Shown piece by piece: positions 50,416 to 63,720 of a DNA stretch of 64,000 nt. The translations under genes and the position numbers were made by a program. The notes under the pieces were generated by a model. The model did no database searches. It was not told the DNA's origin and saw only the letters and a program-made list of their open reading frames with translations. Each line of letters starts with the position of its first letter. Positions within the stretch are counted from its first letter, which is position 1. The stretch comes from Inonotus obliquus (taxonomy: Eukaryota; Basidiomycota; Agaricomycetes; Hymenochaetales; Hymenochaetaceae), in contig JAJHTX010000001.1 of the NCBI GenBank assembly GCA_032164295.1, forward strand, positions 682,001 to 746,000, in the 5' to 3' direction.

Positions 50416-53400
50416 GAGTGTTGCACGCTCCAGACCTTCTTTGACCGAACGTTTCGCTTTTATCGCACCGAGGATGATTAATCCATTCTTTCATTTACTT
50501 CGATCCGTCTTTTCAGATACGCAAATTCATGGAGTTTGAGTCTGTCGATCATTCAAAATTAGTTCTGCTGCATATTCTTTCCTCCCTGGATCCAATGGAC
50601 TCTACATCTCAGTCCGACACGTTTCAATTTCTTATACCCACTTCAAATGGACCCGTCTCGTAGCAACATAATCGGCACATACCATCGCGTCTTTACAAGT
50701 TCGGTTGTTGCATTGTAGAAATATTTCACTCGTATGGTGACAATCGGATACTATGTCATAGAACAATGCAATTGAAAGTGAAGATAAAAATATACACGCA
50801 ACACGACCAAACAAAACTCGGAGCCCTCGTCTTGTCCTCTGTCCACCATTGCAAGTCTTCTCCGTACGCTCAAGCAAAGCAACTAACGAGTTTACAGGAT
50901 TATCACATGAGTCCTTGGGTAAAGATGATGGCATTGAGCACGGATTTCACTATTGAATTGGTTCTTCCTTCGACCCATCAACTTGAAGCCGATTGAGATA
51001 TCCCTTTCTCCTCTTCTTCAACTTCCGTTTGCCAAAACACCTTAAGAAGCATGGAAATAGACAACACATCCTTCTCGCTTAATAGCCTTCCTACTGAGAT
51101 CCTGCAAGTGCCTGCGTATACGTACTTCGCTACTACTCCGAGTCCTAGTTGGTTGATATGTTGTCTGTACGCGTCCCGGACCGGGTTTCTAAGTCTTCAA
51201 GAAGACAAGGCAGTATTGAAGATACGAATGAAGAGATGTAGTGAACTAGAAATCCAGGATATGCATAGTGACTGGATGTCAACGTTGTCCTTTTATTGTA
51301 GAGAAGACGGTCTTGGATGTTGCAAAGGGATACTATTCTTGAGCTGCTTTGCGAGCCCAACGGTCAGGTTTCGTATTTATTTATATTAGCTCGTTTGCGC
51401 GTTCAAGGGAAGCTTATGTCATGTGTGTGACGTAACAATATGCTAGTGATTGGGCAATCCATTACAACGGGACCAAATAAACATCATCTCTTGGCATTTA
51501 CCATGCACAGTGCAGCTGGGGAAGTACGTATATCATCCGTACTTTTGGATCATATGAATATATGAAAGCTGAATGAGACTCAGAATTTTACCGTAGGACG
51601 AAAGAAATGAGGCTTTGGCCGCCACCGACGCCAAAACATTACCCTACAAGGCTACATCTACGATATGATCTGGTTCAACGTTGCATTCCAATCATACTGA
51701 ACTCACCGCTCGATTGTATGCGTATACATTGAAGCTTTTTGACGATTGATTGATGTTTTGTTCCAGGTGTGTCGGACGATTGCGTTAAAGATGCCACTCG
51801 ATACGCGAATATAATTTCTGCCACGAGATTGAGAGATCTTGAATGAACGCTGGCCGGCGTGTAACGGGGGAGTACGAGTCAAGTGAGTGATATGCCACAC
51901 GAACCTCTGGTCTGATGTATTCAACATACTAGATAGAAATAATTGGATCGTGCTCGTGATGATGTTTTCACAACATCCCACTCAAACAATATTGCAATCG
52001 GCACTGCGCTGGTCAACTGAAACGCCCGTCTATCACCTTCGCTTGTCTAGGACTCGGACTCGTGTTGAAGGCAATGGCTGAAAAATAGCCCCAGACGATC
52101 ACTTTCGGACGCAAACCAGATTGTACATCGTACTGACCGGCATCTACGGTGAGTCATTGCCTCTCTTTGATCGTGACTAGGCGAGTTTGAAAACATATCG
52201 AAATAGCTTTCAGCGAGGCGTCTTCCTTCTATTCATTCACGTTTACTCTGCCTTCGGGACCGAGACCAACGAGGACATTTTCTCGTTTTCACAGCCATCC
52301 TTGGCTCCGTAGTTCGACGAATAAGGCAGCCACGATCCTAGATCCCAGCCAGTGCGGCTCGTGTGTTAGGTGAATGCGAAACCCGGTGCGATTTGACGGC
52401 GTGCGATTGGAGTGAATATCCGCAGCGCTCAACAGCATAGATGCTTTCAATCCGCACTGCGGCGACTGAGGAGTCATATGGGCGTCCTTCGAGGTGGAAA
52501 TGGGATGTGGTAACACGGTGGTCGTATCACCGATCAAGGCGCTTGTGACATATCGGATTTGTGGTTGTCTGCCGGGTTCAGTCGAGACATACTATTCGGT
52601 ATGTTCACGCTTGATCGAGTGGAGGAGAAGGTGGCTACGAGACAGCACTGGACGTGTTCTTGCATCGATCCTTGGCGGCATGGAAAGAGACACGACAATG
52701 AGGCCAGGAGACTCGTTTCCGAACATTTTTGCGTATTTCGCACATTCTATCCGATCACCTCACAATGTCCCAGCGCATGAACATAATGTGACTCAGTGAA
52801 CAAGACACTTCCATTTTGAACAAGTCTAAATCGTTGTAGATGTCCTTCTACCTATGAGACATTCTCCGCCCGCAGCCACAGCATTTCAGGGTCGATGGAC
52901 TACTCCGCTGCGTGTATACCACATCCCGATCATACATATCCTGTCTGGTAAGTACGGTACCTTGATGTCAAAAAGCTGAAGCATGTTGCTCTTCATAATA
53001 TCCTATTCAGTTGCCGAATCGAACGAGCAACGCCGCTATGCCGGCTCTTCTGGGCGCTGCCGATTGGAAGAGAGAACGAGGATGGGTCGTGACTTCACTG
53101 AAAGGTGTCTGCGTTAAAAACGGGGTGTCGAGATGCTTGCGTACAATCCTCTGTTGTCGATCATTCGAAGTACGGCCAATTTGCGTCTCCCGAACTTTCC
53201 TTCTCAGGATATGTTTAGAGTCCGTCGATGATTTCCATGGTGACATGAGGGGCACGAAGGGGACTGTGGCATTCTTGGGCGATCGGAAGGGAAATTCCAC
53301 TGTGCCAAGTTTTTACGTTCAGACAGGGTAGATGGCGGGGTGGAATCAGCTCTATAATCTCTACAAGCTCTACAAGCTCTACAGCAGGATGAGACATACT

Positions 53401-54499
53401 GCCCCTTGATCGAGAACTCGCGCTATGTCGAGATCTCGGGACGAATCTAGGACGCCAAGAGAAAAGGTTTATCTCCAAACCCCTCAAGGGCCACATCGAT
53501 TCTCAGGTTATTTATGACCCCTTCGACGGCCGCAGTGATTTACTGGGATCTAAGCCTTTTTCGCTCTACGGCAATTGCGTCATCACAGAAAATTCAGACA
53601 GCGTCAGAGGGCGGTGTATAGAAAACATGATGTTGCTTTTGACTGATGCAGTCACATGGACTTTGATGCCTGGTATATTCACCTTGTACGGCCTCGTCGT
53701 TTAATGCATTTGCGTAACATTCTAACGCTTCGAAAAACAGCCTATAGAAAGGCCGTTTCTGGCCTTTGAAGACACGTTATAGAGTTCGTACGCTTCCTTC
53801 TGGAGGATTCGTTTCTTTCGGGCTCTCACGACGCCGGTGAGAGTTTACCGAAATATCCAACACCGTGATCTTGGCAAATTAACAATCGCCACTCCCGCTG
53901 CTCTCTCGACCGATGGTAATTACACATGCATCGGAAATGAGTTGCTGAACGCAAAATGACGAAACGTGAACGCCGCTAATGCTCGGTACGCGTACCTGAC
54001 CCTCAATATGTCTGATGCTTCCCTGCCTTGCTCCTATCAGACAAACGTGCAATTTTCGCTGAAGTTTATGGCACGCTCGGTGATTGATTCGACCAACAAG
54101 AATAATTCAAGTCACAGTTACCGCAAGATTAACCGCTCGTTATTACAAGAGAATTACTATGCCGTCAAGAAGGGCTTCTTTCTCTTCAATGGAATACACA
54201 GACCGATGGAGCTCAGGGACGCCTTTCGGGAATTACGGGGCCATCAATGAGAACAAGTCTAATTATAACTGAATATGAGCGATTCGGATCTCCTAATGGT
54301 GTTTTGATGAGCTTCCGCGCATCGATTCGTACTGGACGGCTTTCCTACAGAGATCCGAAATGCCTCTATGAGGTTACTCGCCTCGCCTATTTAACGCAGG
54401 CCTTTCCGAGTGATCTAAAAGGACGCTCCCTGTTGCCTACATCCTTACAGCGAACTCCTTCTCATACAGGCTTGCGCTCTCTAGCCAAATCCTGCAAGG
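50416..54499. other. 4-kb spacer between the GH5 paralogues, fragments only
   Basis: No complete gene is supported. On the plus strand 51051 begins MEIDNTSFSLNSLPTEIL, which resembles the start of an F-box, but the continuation is not convincing. 52500-52550 reads EMGCGNTVVVSPIKALV, faintly like a helicase motif Ia, without the preceding Walker motif in frame. 53394-53704 is an open stretch (about 100 codons, no ATG near its start) containing DSQVIYDPFDGRSDLLGS that I cannot place. A 9-bp ctctacaag repeat (three units) lies near 53364-53391. The stretch looks like a graveyard of decayed genes. The last 100 bp should hold the promoter of GH5 copy 2. Confidence 0.4.
51051..51389 (+). pseudogene. 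Possible F-box gene fragment
   Basis: The 113-codon open frame starts MEIDNTSFSLNSLPTEILQV. The LNSLPTEIL segment matches the first half of an F-box (LPxEIL). The rest does not continue the domain, and no splice that restores one is obvious. It could be a decayed F-box gene or chance; low certainty. Confidence 0.2.
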
Positions 54500-56084
54500 A
54501 TGGCTCGTTCTTTCTCTCTACTCGGGTCTGCCTCCGCTCTCCTCTTCCTCGCTGTCTCTGTACTCAAGAACGTGCCTATCGTTCGCGCTGACGACCCAAT
54601 CTCTCCTGGCTTTCCTTATGGCTCTGAAAAGGTGCGTGCAATCTATGTCTTCGTACGACACACAATAATCTTACGTCTCCCGCTGGAACAAATTTTAACT
54701 GCGAACTATTGCACTAATGCCGCATGCATACGCATTTGTAGGTCCGCGGTGTGAGCCTCGGCGGTTGGCTTATTTTGGAACCTTGGATCACACCGAGCAT
54801 CTTCGACAACACCGGTAATGACTCCATAATAGACGAATGGACGTTCTGCGAGTCTCAAGACCGGGAAACTGTGACTACCGTCCTCGAACATCATTGGGAT
54901 ACGTTTTATACTGAGGCAGACTTTGCCGCTATTGCTGCGGCTGGGTATGGTTCATTCTTGTTGAAGTTACGAGTGGGAGCTGACTGTATGCGATACTAGA
55001 CTGAACCATGTTAGAGTGCCTATCGGCTATTGGGCATTTGACGTTCAGGAAGGAGAGCCATTTATTCAAGGACAGCTACCTTTCCTCCAGAGAGCCGTCT
55101 CCTGGGCCGATAAGTATGGACTCAAGGTTATGCTTGACCTCTACGCTGCTCCAGGAGGCCAAAATGGGTAAGGTCTCCGATTCAGTCTCTCTCTTTAGTT
55201 GAAAACTTCTCTTCTCTTCTGTGTTATATTAAGCTTCGTCAACTCGGGCCAGGTCAAGGCGGCTCCAGAGTGGCATCAAAGCCAATCGAATATTCAACGC
55301 ACTCATACCGTCGTCAAGCAGATGGCGAGCTTGTTCGCTGCGAATGCGAGTGTTGTACCCATAATTGCTCCCTTGAATGAGTACGTTTCAAGTAATTCGC
55401 TCCGAATCCGAATCCATCAACTGACACTATTCCCAATCAAGACCGGCAGGTTGGTTCCCTACACTCATTTGGGCATTACGTGCATATTGGTTCGATGCAT
55501 ACGATCACATTCGATTCCCCTTCAGTAGCTCGCAACAATCCAACACGGTTGTACTCATACACGACGCATTCCAGCCACTCAACTATTGGAGAGATTTCTT
55601 CCGCCCACCGTATTTCGAAGGCGTTGCAATGGATACGCATATTTACTTCCCTTTTAACGGCGATCTTGGAATGTCCAATGATGGTTACGTACGCGAAGCG
55701 TGCCGACGTGCATACGAACTCGCATCGTACCACCTTTGGACGATCGTAGGCGAATGGGCTCCGGCACGTACGGATTGTGCGAGATACATCAATGGGCGGG
55801 GAGTCGGCGCCAAATATGATGGAACTTTCCCTAATTCGTCGTTCATCGGAAACTGCACCGGTTTATCTGGATCCGCCGATACTTTCAGCGATGAATACAA
55901 GATCTTTTTGGCTCGTTTCTGGGAAGCGCAGACGACCGCGTATGAGGCAAATGCGGGATGGGTTCAATGGCTGTGGAAAACTGAAGAAGGGGCTGGTGAG
56001 GAGTGGAGTTACAGTAAGGGTATTGAGCATGGTTGGATTCCACAGGATCCGAACAATAGGAAGTTCCCTAATATCTGTGGCTGA
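54500..56084 (+). CDS. Secreted GH5 exo-beta-1,3-glucanase-like protein, copy 2
   Basis: Tandem paralogue of the gene at 48837, same strand and apparently the same exon plan. The signal peptide is MARSFSLLGSASALLFLAVS. The mature start DDPISPGFPYGSEKVRGVSL is almost identical to copy 1. LNHVRVPIGYWAF, NEPAGW (acid/base, split codon) and YHLWTIVGEWAPARTDCA (nucleophile) are kept. The active-site motif reads LDLYAAPGGQNGFVNSG instead of [17 protein letters not shown], so the family-invariant His is Tyr (codon 55142-55144) and neighbouring Gly, Ser and Asp also change. The frame is intact to WIPQDPNNRKFPNICG at 56084, so this is not simple decay. Expected to be secreted; catalytic competence or substrate may differ. 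Confidence 0.9.
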
Positions 56085-56536
56085 AGAGCGCGTTACGGTA
56101 GCCGCATATATTTTTTCTAGCTTAGACGATCGGGCGCTTTTGATGGTGATTCCATGTACTCCAGTACCTTTTCGATTTTCCTTCCCAGGATCAGAACTTT
56201 TATTTTCTCGGTCTACCTTTCGCGGATTCTCCTATATTTACGTGGTAATGTCTTATAGTTGGAAATAAAGTGCGGACGCTTCGCATCGTAACATAAACAG
56301 CAGAAGCTTTTCCATTCCCTTCTAAGCATACACACGTTGTCGACGGTGAAGGAGAATCGACTTGGCTGAGAGATTGCGTATGTACACGCTGAACCGAAGA
56401 ATGAGACAAATGCGTAAGATAGGACAACTAGAGAATCGGGTATCATGGTCATAAAAACGCACGTTATCATAAAAGGTACGACATGCAAGTGGCCAGAGAG
56501 AAGAAAGGAGTATTCATACTCTTTTAGTTACCCAAA
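56085..56536. other. Intergenic region between convergent GH5 copy 2 and DOP1
   Basis: About 450 bp between two stop codons, so it should contain two terminators. No gene or repeat seen. Confidence 0.5.
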
Positions 56537-59500
56537 TCATCGCCCATCGAAAATATCCATAACCAAACTCGACTCAACAGCCTCCCAATCCACAGCTCCC
56601 CCACTTGCGTATACGCCCTCATAGCTCATAATACTCAAATGAGCGAAGAACGGTGCCAAGTCACGGATGCTGTCAATTGACTTGACGGAGCTGAGGAGGG
56701 GCCGACGTGCGCCAGAGGATGACGTCGGGTCTGGGAGGGAAAAACCTGATGTTCGCTACGCAAAAGGAAGGAGAGTAGGTTAGATGATTCCAACTTTCTT
56801 GCGACGATGAGGGTTCGATTATGCCTACCCTAGCGCTGTTACTCCGAGGGTCTGTTGCGGGAAGGTCGCCCACCATTTCCGATAACTGATCCATGATTGC
56901 TTCGGGGTACCAATCATCTGGACGGTAAATCGCGTCGACTGTATCGGTGATGAAAATCCATTGGTGACTAAAGGCAAAGAGTCGAATCGAAATCAGTCAG
57001 TCAGCGACACGTCTCGTAGAGTAGTCAAGGATGAGTTACATTTGGAATTCCTCGGTTTGGAGGACAAGGAGAAGGTCGATGAGCTTGCACGCTGCTAGGA
57101 CGGCTTGGAGTGCGTCGGACCCATCCGATGGAGCTTCAGCCATTACTTGTGAGAATATGCGGATCTGTATAAACCTAAGAACAGCCACCCCAAAACATCA
57201 GGGGAGATCATTTACTCACGAGTTCGGAAAGCAACACAGGCCAAAAACTTGACAAGTTGTGCGGCGATAGACGACAAATAAGAACTCGGATGCATAGATA
57301 TACCTCGCTCTCCACAATAGGAGCACCACCATTTCGCAATAAATCAACCAACTTCTCCTGAATGACGGGTAATTGTGTCAGGAAGTGATTCTTCTCGGAC
57401 GCTAAGAGGACGAATGATAGTCTGCGAATATTCTGCGCTTTCATTTGTAGTTCATACTCTCGGTTGACAAATATATTGGCCGAGGTAGTGGACGTGACCT
57501 TGCCTGGGAATGATGATAGGACTGAGTTGCTTGAGTCAAAGAAGGTGAAATAATCGCACCTAACAGCTCAGTAAAGGCGGCTTTATCCGCATCGACCAGA
57601 GATTTAACGATCGACCGCCACCTCAGACCCAATTGGGGAGTTGAAGCAAAGAACCTGGTATCGTTGAACACGTCTGTGGCTGGATTCTTCCATGATTTGT
57701 ATGCCGGTGGTATTTTAGACATTTGCTCCATGATTTCGATATAGATTCCATCAATTTCTGTGCTCCTGATATTGCAGGTGCTGGTAAGAATATAATATAA
57801 ATATGACGAATATTAAAACTTACCCAGACTTGCTTCGCAACACTGGGTTGAGGACATAATACACGACGTTGTTGCATGCTGCAGTGATTTTATCGTTCTC
57901 GATAAGGAAACGACGAAGGTTCGGTAGCACATCATGGGCAAGGTACTGGTTTATCTTCAGGAGGGACATCAAACAGCCGGGATACTCGTGAAAAAAGATG
58001 TTCTTACTCGGTCCGACAAATCCATCACAGGGGATCTTTCTGACGACTCTCCAGATGAAGGCGGTGCATGATACTTTTCATTCAGATTCGTCTCGGAATG
58101 AGCTAGACATGCAATCAGTGTCGCTTCATTTGAATCTTCAGAACGTAGCTACATACTGCGCGAAAGTGGTACGCCAGAGCCGTTTACTACACTGTCCCTC
58201 GTCCTTCTTGGCCAGATTCCCTGATCGAGGGACTTGCCAGACAGGAGCACACAAGCTTCCAGTAACTTCGAGTACGTATCCTACAGTAATTCTGTCAGCT
58301 TTCGGACTTGTAACCAGCCAACGGACGAACCTGAATGTCTTTTCGTATCTTACGATCCTCAAATGCAGTGGTCTGCGTCATTTTAAGTGCCAGCACAGTA
58401 GTGCATCTGCAAGAGACACTTAGTGACATTGACAGGGTTAATGGGGATAATACGCACCGCAGGACCGAGAAAACCTGACTTCGATACTCCTTGACATTAG
58501 CTGCAATGTCTTTCGCAAGGGAAAGGTAGCGAGCCCAGACTTGCAGAGCTAACGGGCTTTCGAGCTTGGATAGGTATTCCTCAAGGAACATGAATAGCAA
58601 TATGTCGGACCTATTCAACAATTTGTCAAGTCACGTTTCATACGCAGACGACTCTTCAAGCAACGTACAGCTCAGGATTTAAGACTTGCTTTCTACTGCG
58701 TTCTGCAGCAGGACCAATACGCCACGAAATACTCTCACATACTACATGCACAACATTCTGTGCGCTCGCTGTCAGGAAGTCGACAATATCAAAAGCAGCC
58801 TTTCCGGTCTTCCGATTCTCCTACACAACACGCATTAGCAACACCCCCTAACATTGTGGCCTTTCCACGACGAACCTGATCAATATGCCAACGCTCAATG
58901 ACCGATTCGATGACTTCAAATGCGTGCGATCGATAGAGCCGCTCGAGTACTTTTCGACATCGGCTGAATGTCCGCGTGAATGTATAAGTGAGCGTTTCGA
59001 AAGCGGGGTGGGTCTCTGGGATGTTCTCTGATACAAGATTCCAGGTCTCGTATAGTGCCCCAACACCTTCTCGCAGTGCCCGATAGCCCGGAGAGCGCAC
59101 CTGAAATGACTTTAGCCCTTGTGAAACGTAACAACGAAAACATAAGCTTACAGTCATGGAAGTTTCGGTCGTTGTATTCGGAGAATCCGTTAGAAAAACG
59201 TTCGATACCATGCTCAGCAGCCCGGTCCCGTCCGCCGCGGACCTATCTGGTGAGTTGATCTCTTCCGCCAAAGCAGTGTCCAACTCATCCAGACCGAGAA
59301 GTATTAGCCGCTCTTGAGCATTTAAGAGCATGATGAACTCCGCATCGTCTGCACAAGAGACCATGTCCGATGGTTTTTTGAAAGTGAGTCCAAGGTCACC
59401 AAGTGCCTTTCGAATCTGACGACATGCGCATGCGTTCAGAGGGAAGATAGCAGGAGTAAGAATGTGGGGGAATTGGGGGACAGTTAGCAGCACAAAATCA

Positions 59501-62500
59501 AGCCAGTGATGTAATAAAGGGCGATTACTTGGAGTTTCAATACCGTCGATGAGCAGTTGAACGAACAGCGAGTTGGTGGACGCGGAGGCGGCCAGAGGCT
59601 GGATGGCACCATCTGCGACCGCTGATTCAGGATCGACGAAGGTTTGAAGCGACAAATTCGGACTCCTGGAACGTTGTCTCTCGGTATATGTAGCCGATAA
59701 AGATATGATAGAATGTAAAAGGTGCAGGAGCTTGTTTTGCAATTCGAGGCGTCCAGAGTGCACTAATGAGAATAGCTTGACAGTAATTGCCGACTCAAGA
59801 GTTCCAACTGTAGGATGGTCTAGTTCGCCGCGAGAAATTACAGACTGAAGAATATCAATGGCAACAGAATGTATCTCGGTGTTTAGTCGCTGCATTGACT
59901 TTAACAACGACCGCCTAGGCTCACTCTGCAGAAAGCTTGTATAAATCGAACACCCATGACCATGAGAAAATTTGAATATTCACATGGACAAGTGTACATA
60001 CCGTATGAGCACTTCCACAAATACAATTGCGTACGTCGCGTTCGCGTCATTGAATCCATCTGATAAAGAAAGAAAGATCAAATCTCTGAAGATTGTCGTA
60101 AAGCCGAGAAGATCCTTACGCTGCGATATTCTCTCCAGAAGCTGAGGACATGAGGAACGGGATACAAAGGTCGAAGAGATCACGCGGTTGAAGTTCTGAC
60201 CCCCATATCGGGCAACCTGCAGAAGAACATCAAGCAAGTACACGAAGCGATGTTGGTCGAAATGTCTGTCATAGGTGAATCCACGGATTTCCCGCCCGTT
60301 GACTAATATCATATCAGCGCTTTGACAGATTGCCGGGTCCAGCAGTTCAAGTAGAATAGGATCTAATATTCTAACAATGTCGACCATGGGAGGTTAATTG
60401 ACGGACGTTGTGAAACGATAGCAACGAACTTACCGTGGATACGACTTTAGGTTACAACGCATCCAAGTTTCGCCGACACGCCGCAATACGGGATCGCTAC
60501 TTTTTAAACTATCAAGAATGATAAGCATTGGCACTTTGAAGTGCGTTCCTGGCTGCTGATTGTCATCTAGGTAAAATAAAGTACTCTTTCCATCAATTTC
60601 CAAGCGTATACGCGCCGGGATCAGAGGCGAAGCGCGATACTCACCAGATAATCTCCAGAAAACTCCAAACGCTCCATAAGCTTCGAATCCGGTCCCCGCA
60701 GTATCCGAGACAAGGGATTGCGAAATGATTGATTCCAGATGGCGATTGGTCGTCGCATGTTCGAGATCCCAAATGAGCCGTACAGCTCGGACGTGATAAG
60801 GGCTCGTTTCTGGCCGCAAGTAAGCCATAAGCTGAGGTGGAAATAATCAGGAGGCATTAAAATAATACGGTCAGCGCAACTTACAGAGTGCATCATCGCG
60901 AGTAATCTTGAGCGATTGTCGATGGACGGAGTGGGGGTAAGGGCAGGAGTTGCATGCAGGCGAACGGCGAGTGAGACAACTCTATCGGCACCCTGGAAGG
61001 AGCAACTCTTTCATGAGGAACAATTCATTCGTCGTCAGCTCAACTTGAAATACCAACGCATCGGATCTTACCTCCAAGTCGAGTGGTCGGGAAATGCCAT
61101 CTAACCAGCGTTCTGCGTCCCATGACACCGTCAGAGGCAGAGCACCAGAGGCGTGTGCCGTCTTATCCAGTGCTTCAGTCAAATTCAGTAGAAGAGACAC
61201 TCCTTGCACGAATGCGTGATGCATAGCTGTCTTTTGAGCATTATCCGAATCGCCATTTGCCTCATCTCCAACGCTGATTTCAGCGCAAGTTGCTGTGAGT
61301 TCCGACAGTCGTTCGAAAGACGCGACGAACGGCACAGCAGATGCGATGCGACGTTCTTTAACCGTTTCCGGGGTGCCAGGAACTAAATTAACCCCTTCTT
61401 CAGATTCGGCAGCCACAATTTCTGTGAACCCATTCGTCGGAATTCCGTAGAACGCACATGCAGCGTCGTCAAAACTTCCGCCGAATGCGAAACCAGGTAT
61501 GTGCAATGGACTCGCCATCCCGGTCACGGATGCGTGATCAACGATCTGTTCAAGAAGCTCCATAGCGGTTAGGAAAGTGGGAGTCGTAACTCTTCGAGGA
61601 TCACGCCTTGGCAATTCCTAGAAGGGAAGGGTGTTAAACAGAATTCTCGTCTAACTCAGTTTACACTACCTCTAGCTTCTCAACAAGAGCACAGAATATC
61701 AATGGCAGATGTAGCTTTTGCACTTCGTCGTCGTCCATTCGGAACGTGGCCAAGACGAACAATAGCATTTCGATGCACTGAGAGGCCACAATCAGGATTC
61801 GCAGGGAAAGTAGTGCACCGTTACTTACTATAGTATCCGTCATCTTGTCGATAATCTCGCTTCGGACGGCCTCAAAGAGTTGCTTCCAGATCGCTCGTGG
61901 CTCCACCGCCTCATACAAAGTAGCCGCGGTCACGAGAACCTGCGCAAAGCTGAGGAAGAGGCACGAAATCAAGTATGGGTACTTACATCCTCGCCGCTAC
62001 CTGTGTTGTTCTTTACGGAAGCCTTTATCGATCTCAGCGCATCATAGATAAGGACCTCGGTTAACGGTGCTCCAATTTCCCATTTATCTAACAGAGACAC
62101 GTATATCTTAAAGGGCCTGGTTGAGGAGTATTCTGCTGATGGATGAAACATCTCCTCACGCAGTGTGTCGACAAGCAGCGTCCGAGCGTGTGCCTGGAAA
62201 TATTCGGTCTGCTTCTCCGAGTGCTCGTCTGGTCCAAGGAGCCATGCGAAGAGGCGACGGTTAAGGGATAGGTCTCGGCGAAGTACAACACCTGTCGCTG
62301 CGCGCATGAGCAGAGAACGATCAGCTGAGGATGCCGCTGATAATGCGGTTCCTTCCAGTCTCAAGCTTGAAAGAAGCAAATCAAGCGCGCCTCTCTGGAC
62401 TAGAAGATTGTCATCGCCGAGAGCTGCAGCAAATGCCCGTAACATGAGTCCGATATCACGTCCGACGATGGGCGCAATGTCTACTTGACTGTAAGAATGA

Positions 62501-63517
62501 CACCAGTATGAGACATACGTCAGGGTTGGACGCACCTTCTTTTGAGTCCAATCGCGGGAGCCGCCTTGAAAGGTAAGTCAGGCAGTATGCACGAGGGACC
62601 TGAGTTGTCAGCATGACAAGCCAGATGTTTTGCAAGAAGAAAGAGGGCGACGCAGCGCCGGACAGTCGATCAAGGAGGCTCAAGACCTCAACATATTCCA
62701 GGATGTCAATATAGCGAATAAACAGTTATACTACACAAGTTGCCATACCTGCTCAAATGTTTCGCTTGTTTCTTCCTCGAGACCCGGAAGGAGAGCCAGG
62801 ACGAAAGCACGCATGATAGGACGCAACTCGCCTTGTAGCGGGACATAATACTTCTCGAACAACCCAAGAAGCACCGGCTTGACGCTCGTCGCAGCATACT
62901 CAAAGAACGGAAAGAGCCCAGAAGACCAAAGAGGTAGGTCGCGCTTCAAACCATCCGGCTGGATGTCATGGGTGTGAGTAACTAATGGTGTCACGCGTTT
63001 CATGAGGGCATACCCCAAGCACAGATAGAATGTGAGAGTACACGTCAAGTGCGCGTTGATGCACGCCTGATGGCAACGCCGGGATCAGACATTGCGAAAG
63101 ACGTTTCGATACCATGAGTTTGCGCGGAATTTCCTTGAACTGCGTGTACGATTGAAGTGTCTATTGAAGCAGCGTGTCAGTTTAAGGCTGGAACGATGTC
63201 GGAACGAAGGCACCTTCAGCAGCTGCTTCAGGAAAGCTATGAAATCCGGCCATTCATGCATCGTCTCGAAACTAGCGAGGCACTTCTCCACCTGCTGCGC
63301 GTACTTCTTGTACTTGGGATCGTTCTGGACCGTCGCGTCCAGCGCAACTTGATTAACAATGGAGGCAAAATTGAGCAACACGAATGTACACGACGGAATC
63401 TAGGCGATGCAATTCAGCTCTACACGCACCTTGTTCGCGCAACTTGGCCGCTGCAGACAGCGCACCCTTCGAACTTGAACCCGAGGCACCAATATCCCCC
63501 TTGTTTGACATTGACAT
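56537..63517 (-). CDS. DOP1: DOP1/Dopey family protein
   Basis: Very large (roughly 1,800 residues) peripheral protein of late Golgi/endosome traffic that works with Mon2 and the Neo1 flippase. About 25 exons. The start at 63517 gives MSMSNKGDIGASGSSSKGAL. After an intron the Dopey N-terminal domain follows: VQNDPKYKKYAQQVEKCLAS, FETMHEWPDFIAFLKQLLK, LGYALMKRD, LPLWSSGLFPFFEYAATSVK, LRPIMRAFVLALLPGLEEET, GAASPSFFLQNIWLVMLTTQ, and MLRAFAAALGDDNLLVQRGA (about 62450) with DLLLSSLRL. The middle exons carry MPRRDPRRVTTPTFLTAMEL (61614) and the 58789-59907 exon block with QRLNTEIHSVAIDILQSVIS. The C-terminus reads DWEAVESSLVMDIFDGR at 56537. Deletion is lethal in yeast. Some central junctions were not traced base by base. 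Confidence 0.85.
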
Positions 63518-63720
63518 CGTTTAACGATGAAGGTCAGAGAGTGTGATGGTAAGACTATTTGAGCATGGATCGCCTTGGACCCTTGGTTAAGTTAGAGTTC
63601 GCGCGATGTGCTGTGTGAACTGCGAGCCGGGGCGCGTCGTCTGAGAAGGTGAATCACACGTGTCGATCAGCTCGCCTACCGAGGCGTCATTTCTAATCTT
63701 GCCCTTTCCCTCGCAACCAC
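63518..63720. promoter_or_regulatory. Divergent promoter region between DOP1 and the last gene
   Basis: Only about 200 bp lie between the DOP1 start and the ATG at 63721, so the promoter is probably shared. No specific element is claimed. Confidence 0.35.

Noticed and set aside
52494..52799. Possible RecQ-type helicase piece (VVVSPIKALV)
   Set aside because: It is a single weak motif with no Walker A or DEAH box in frame nearby. It is noted only as part of the spacer description.
56122..56488. Minus-strand frames just downstream of GH5 copy 2
   Set aside because: They are short, lie in the convergent terminator region, and show no domain or splice partners.
58789..59907. Long minus-strand frame considered as a separate gene
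   Set aside because: Its sequence continues the helical-repeat Dopey-type protein on both sides with consistent splice sites, so it is treated as an exon block of DOP1.
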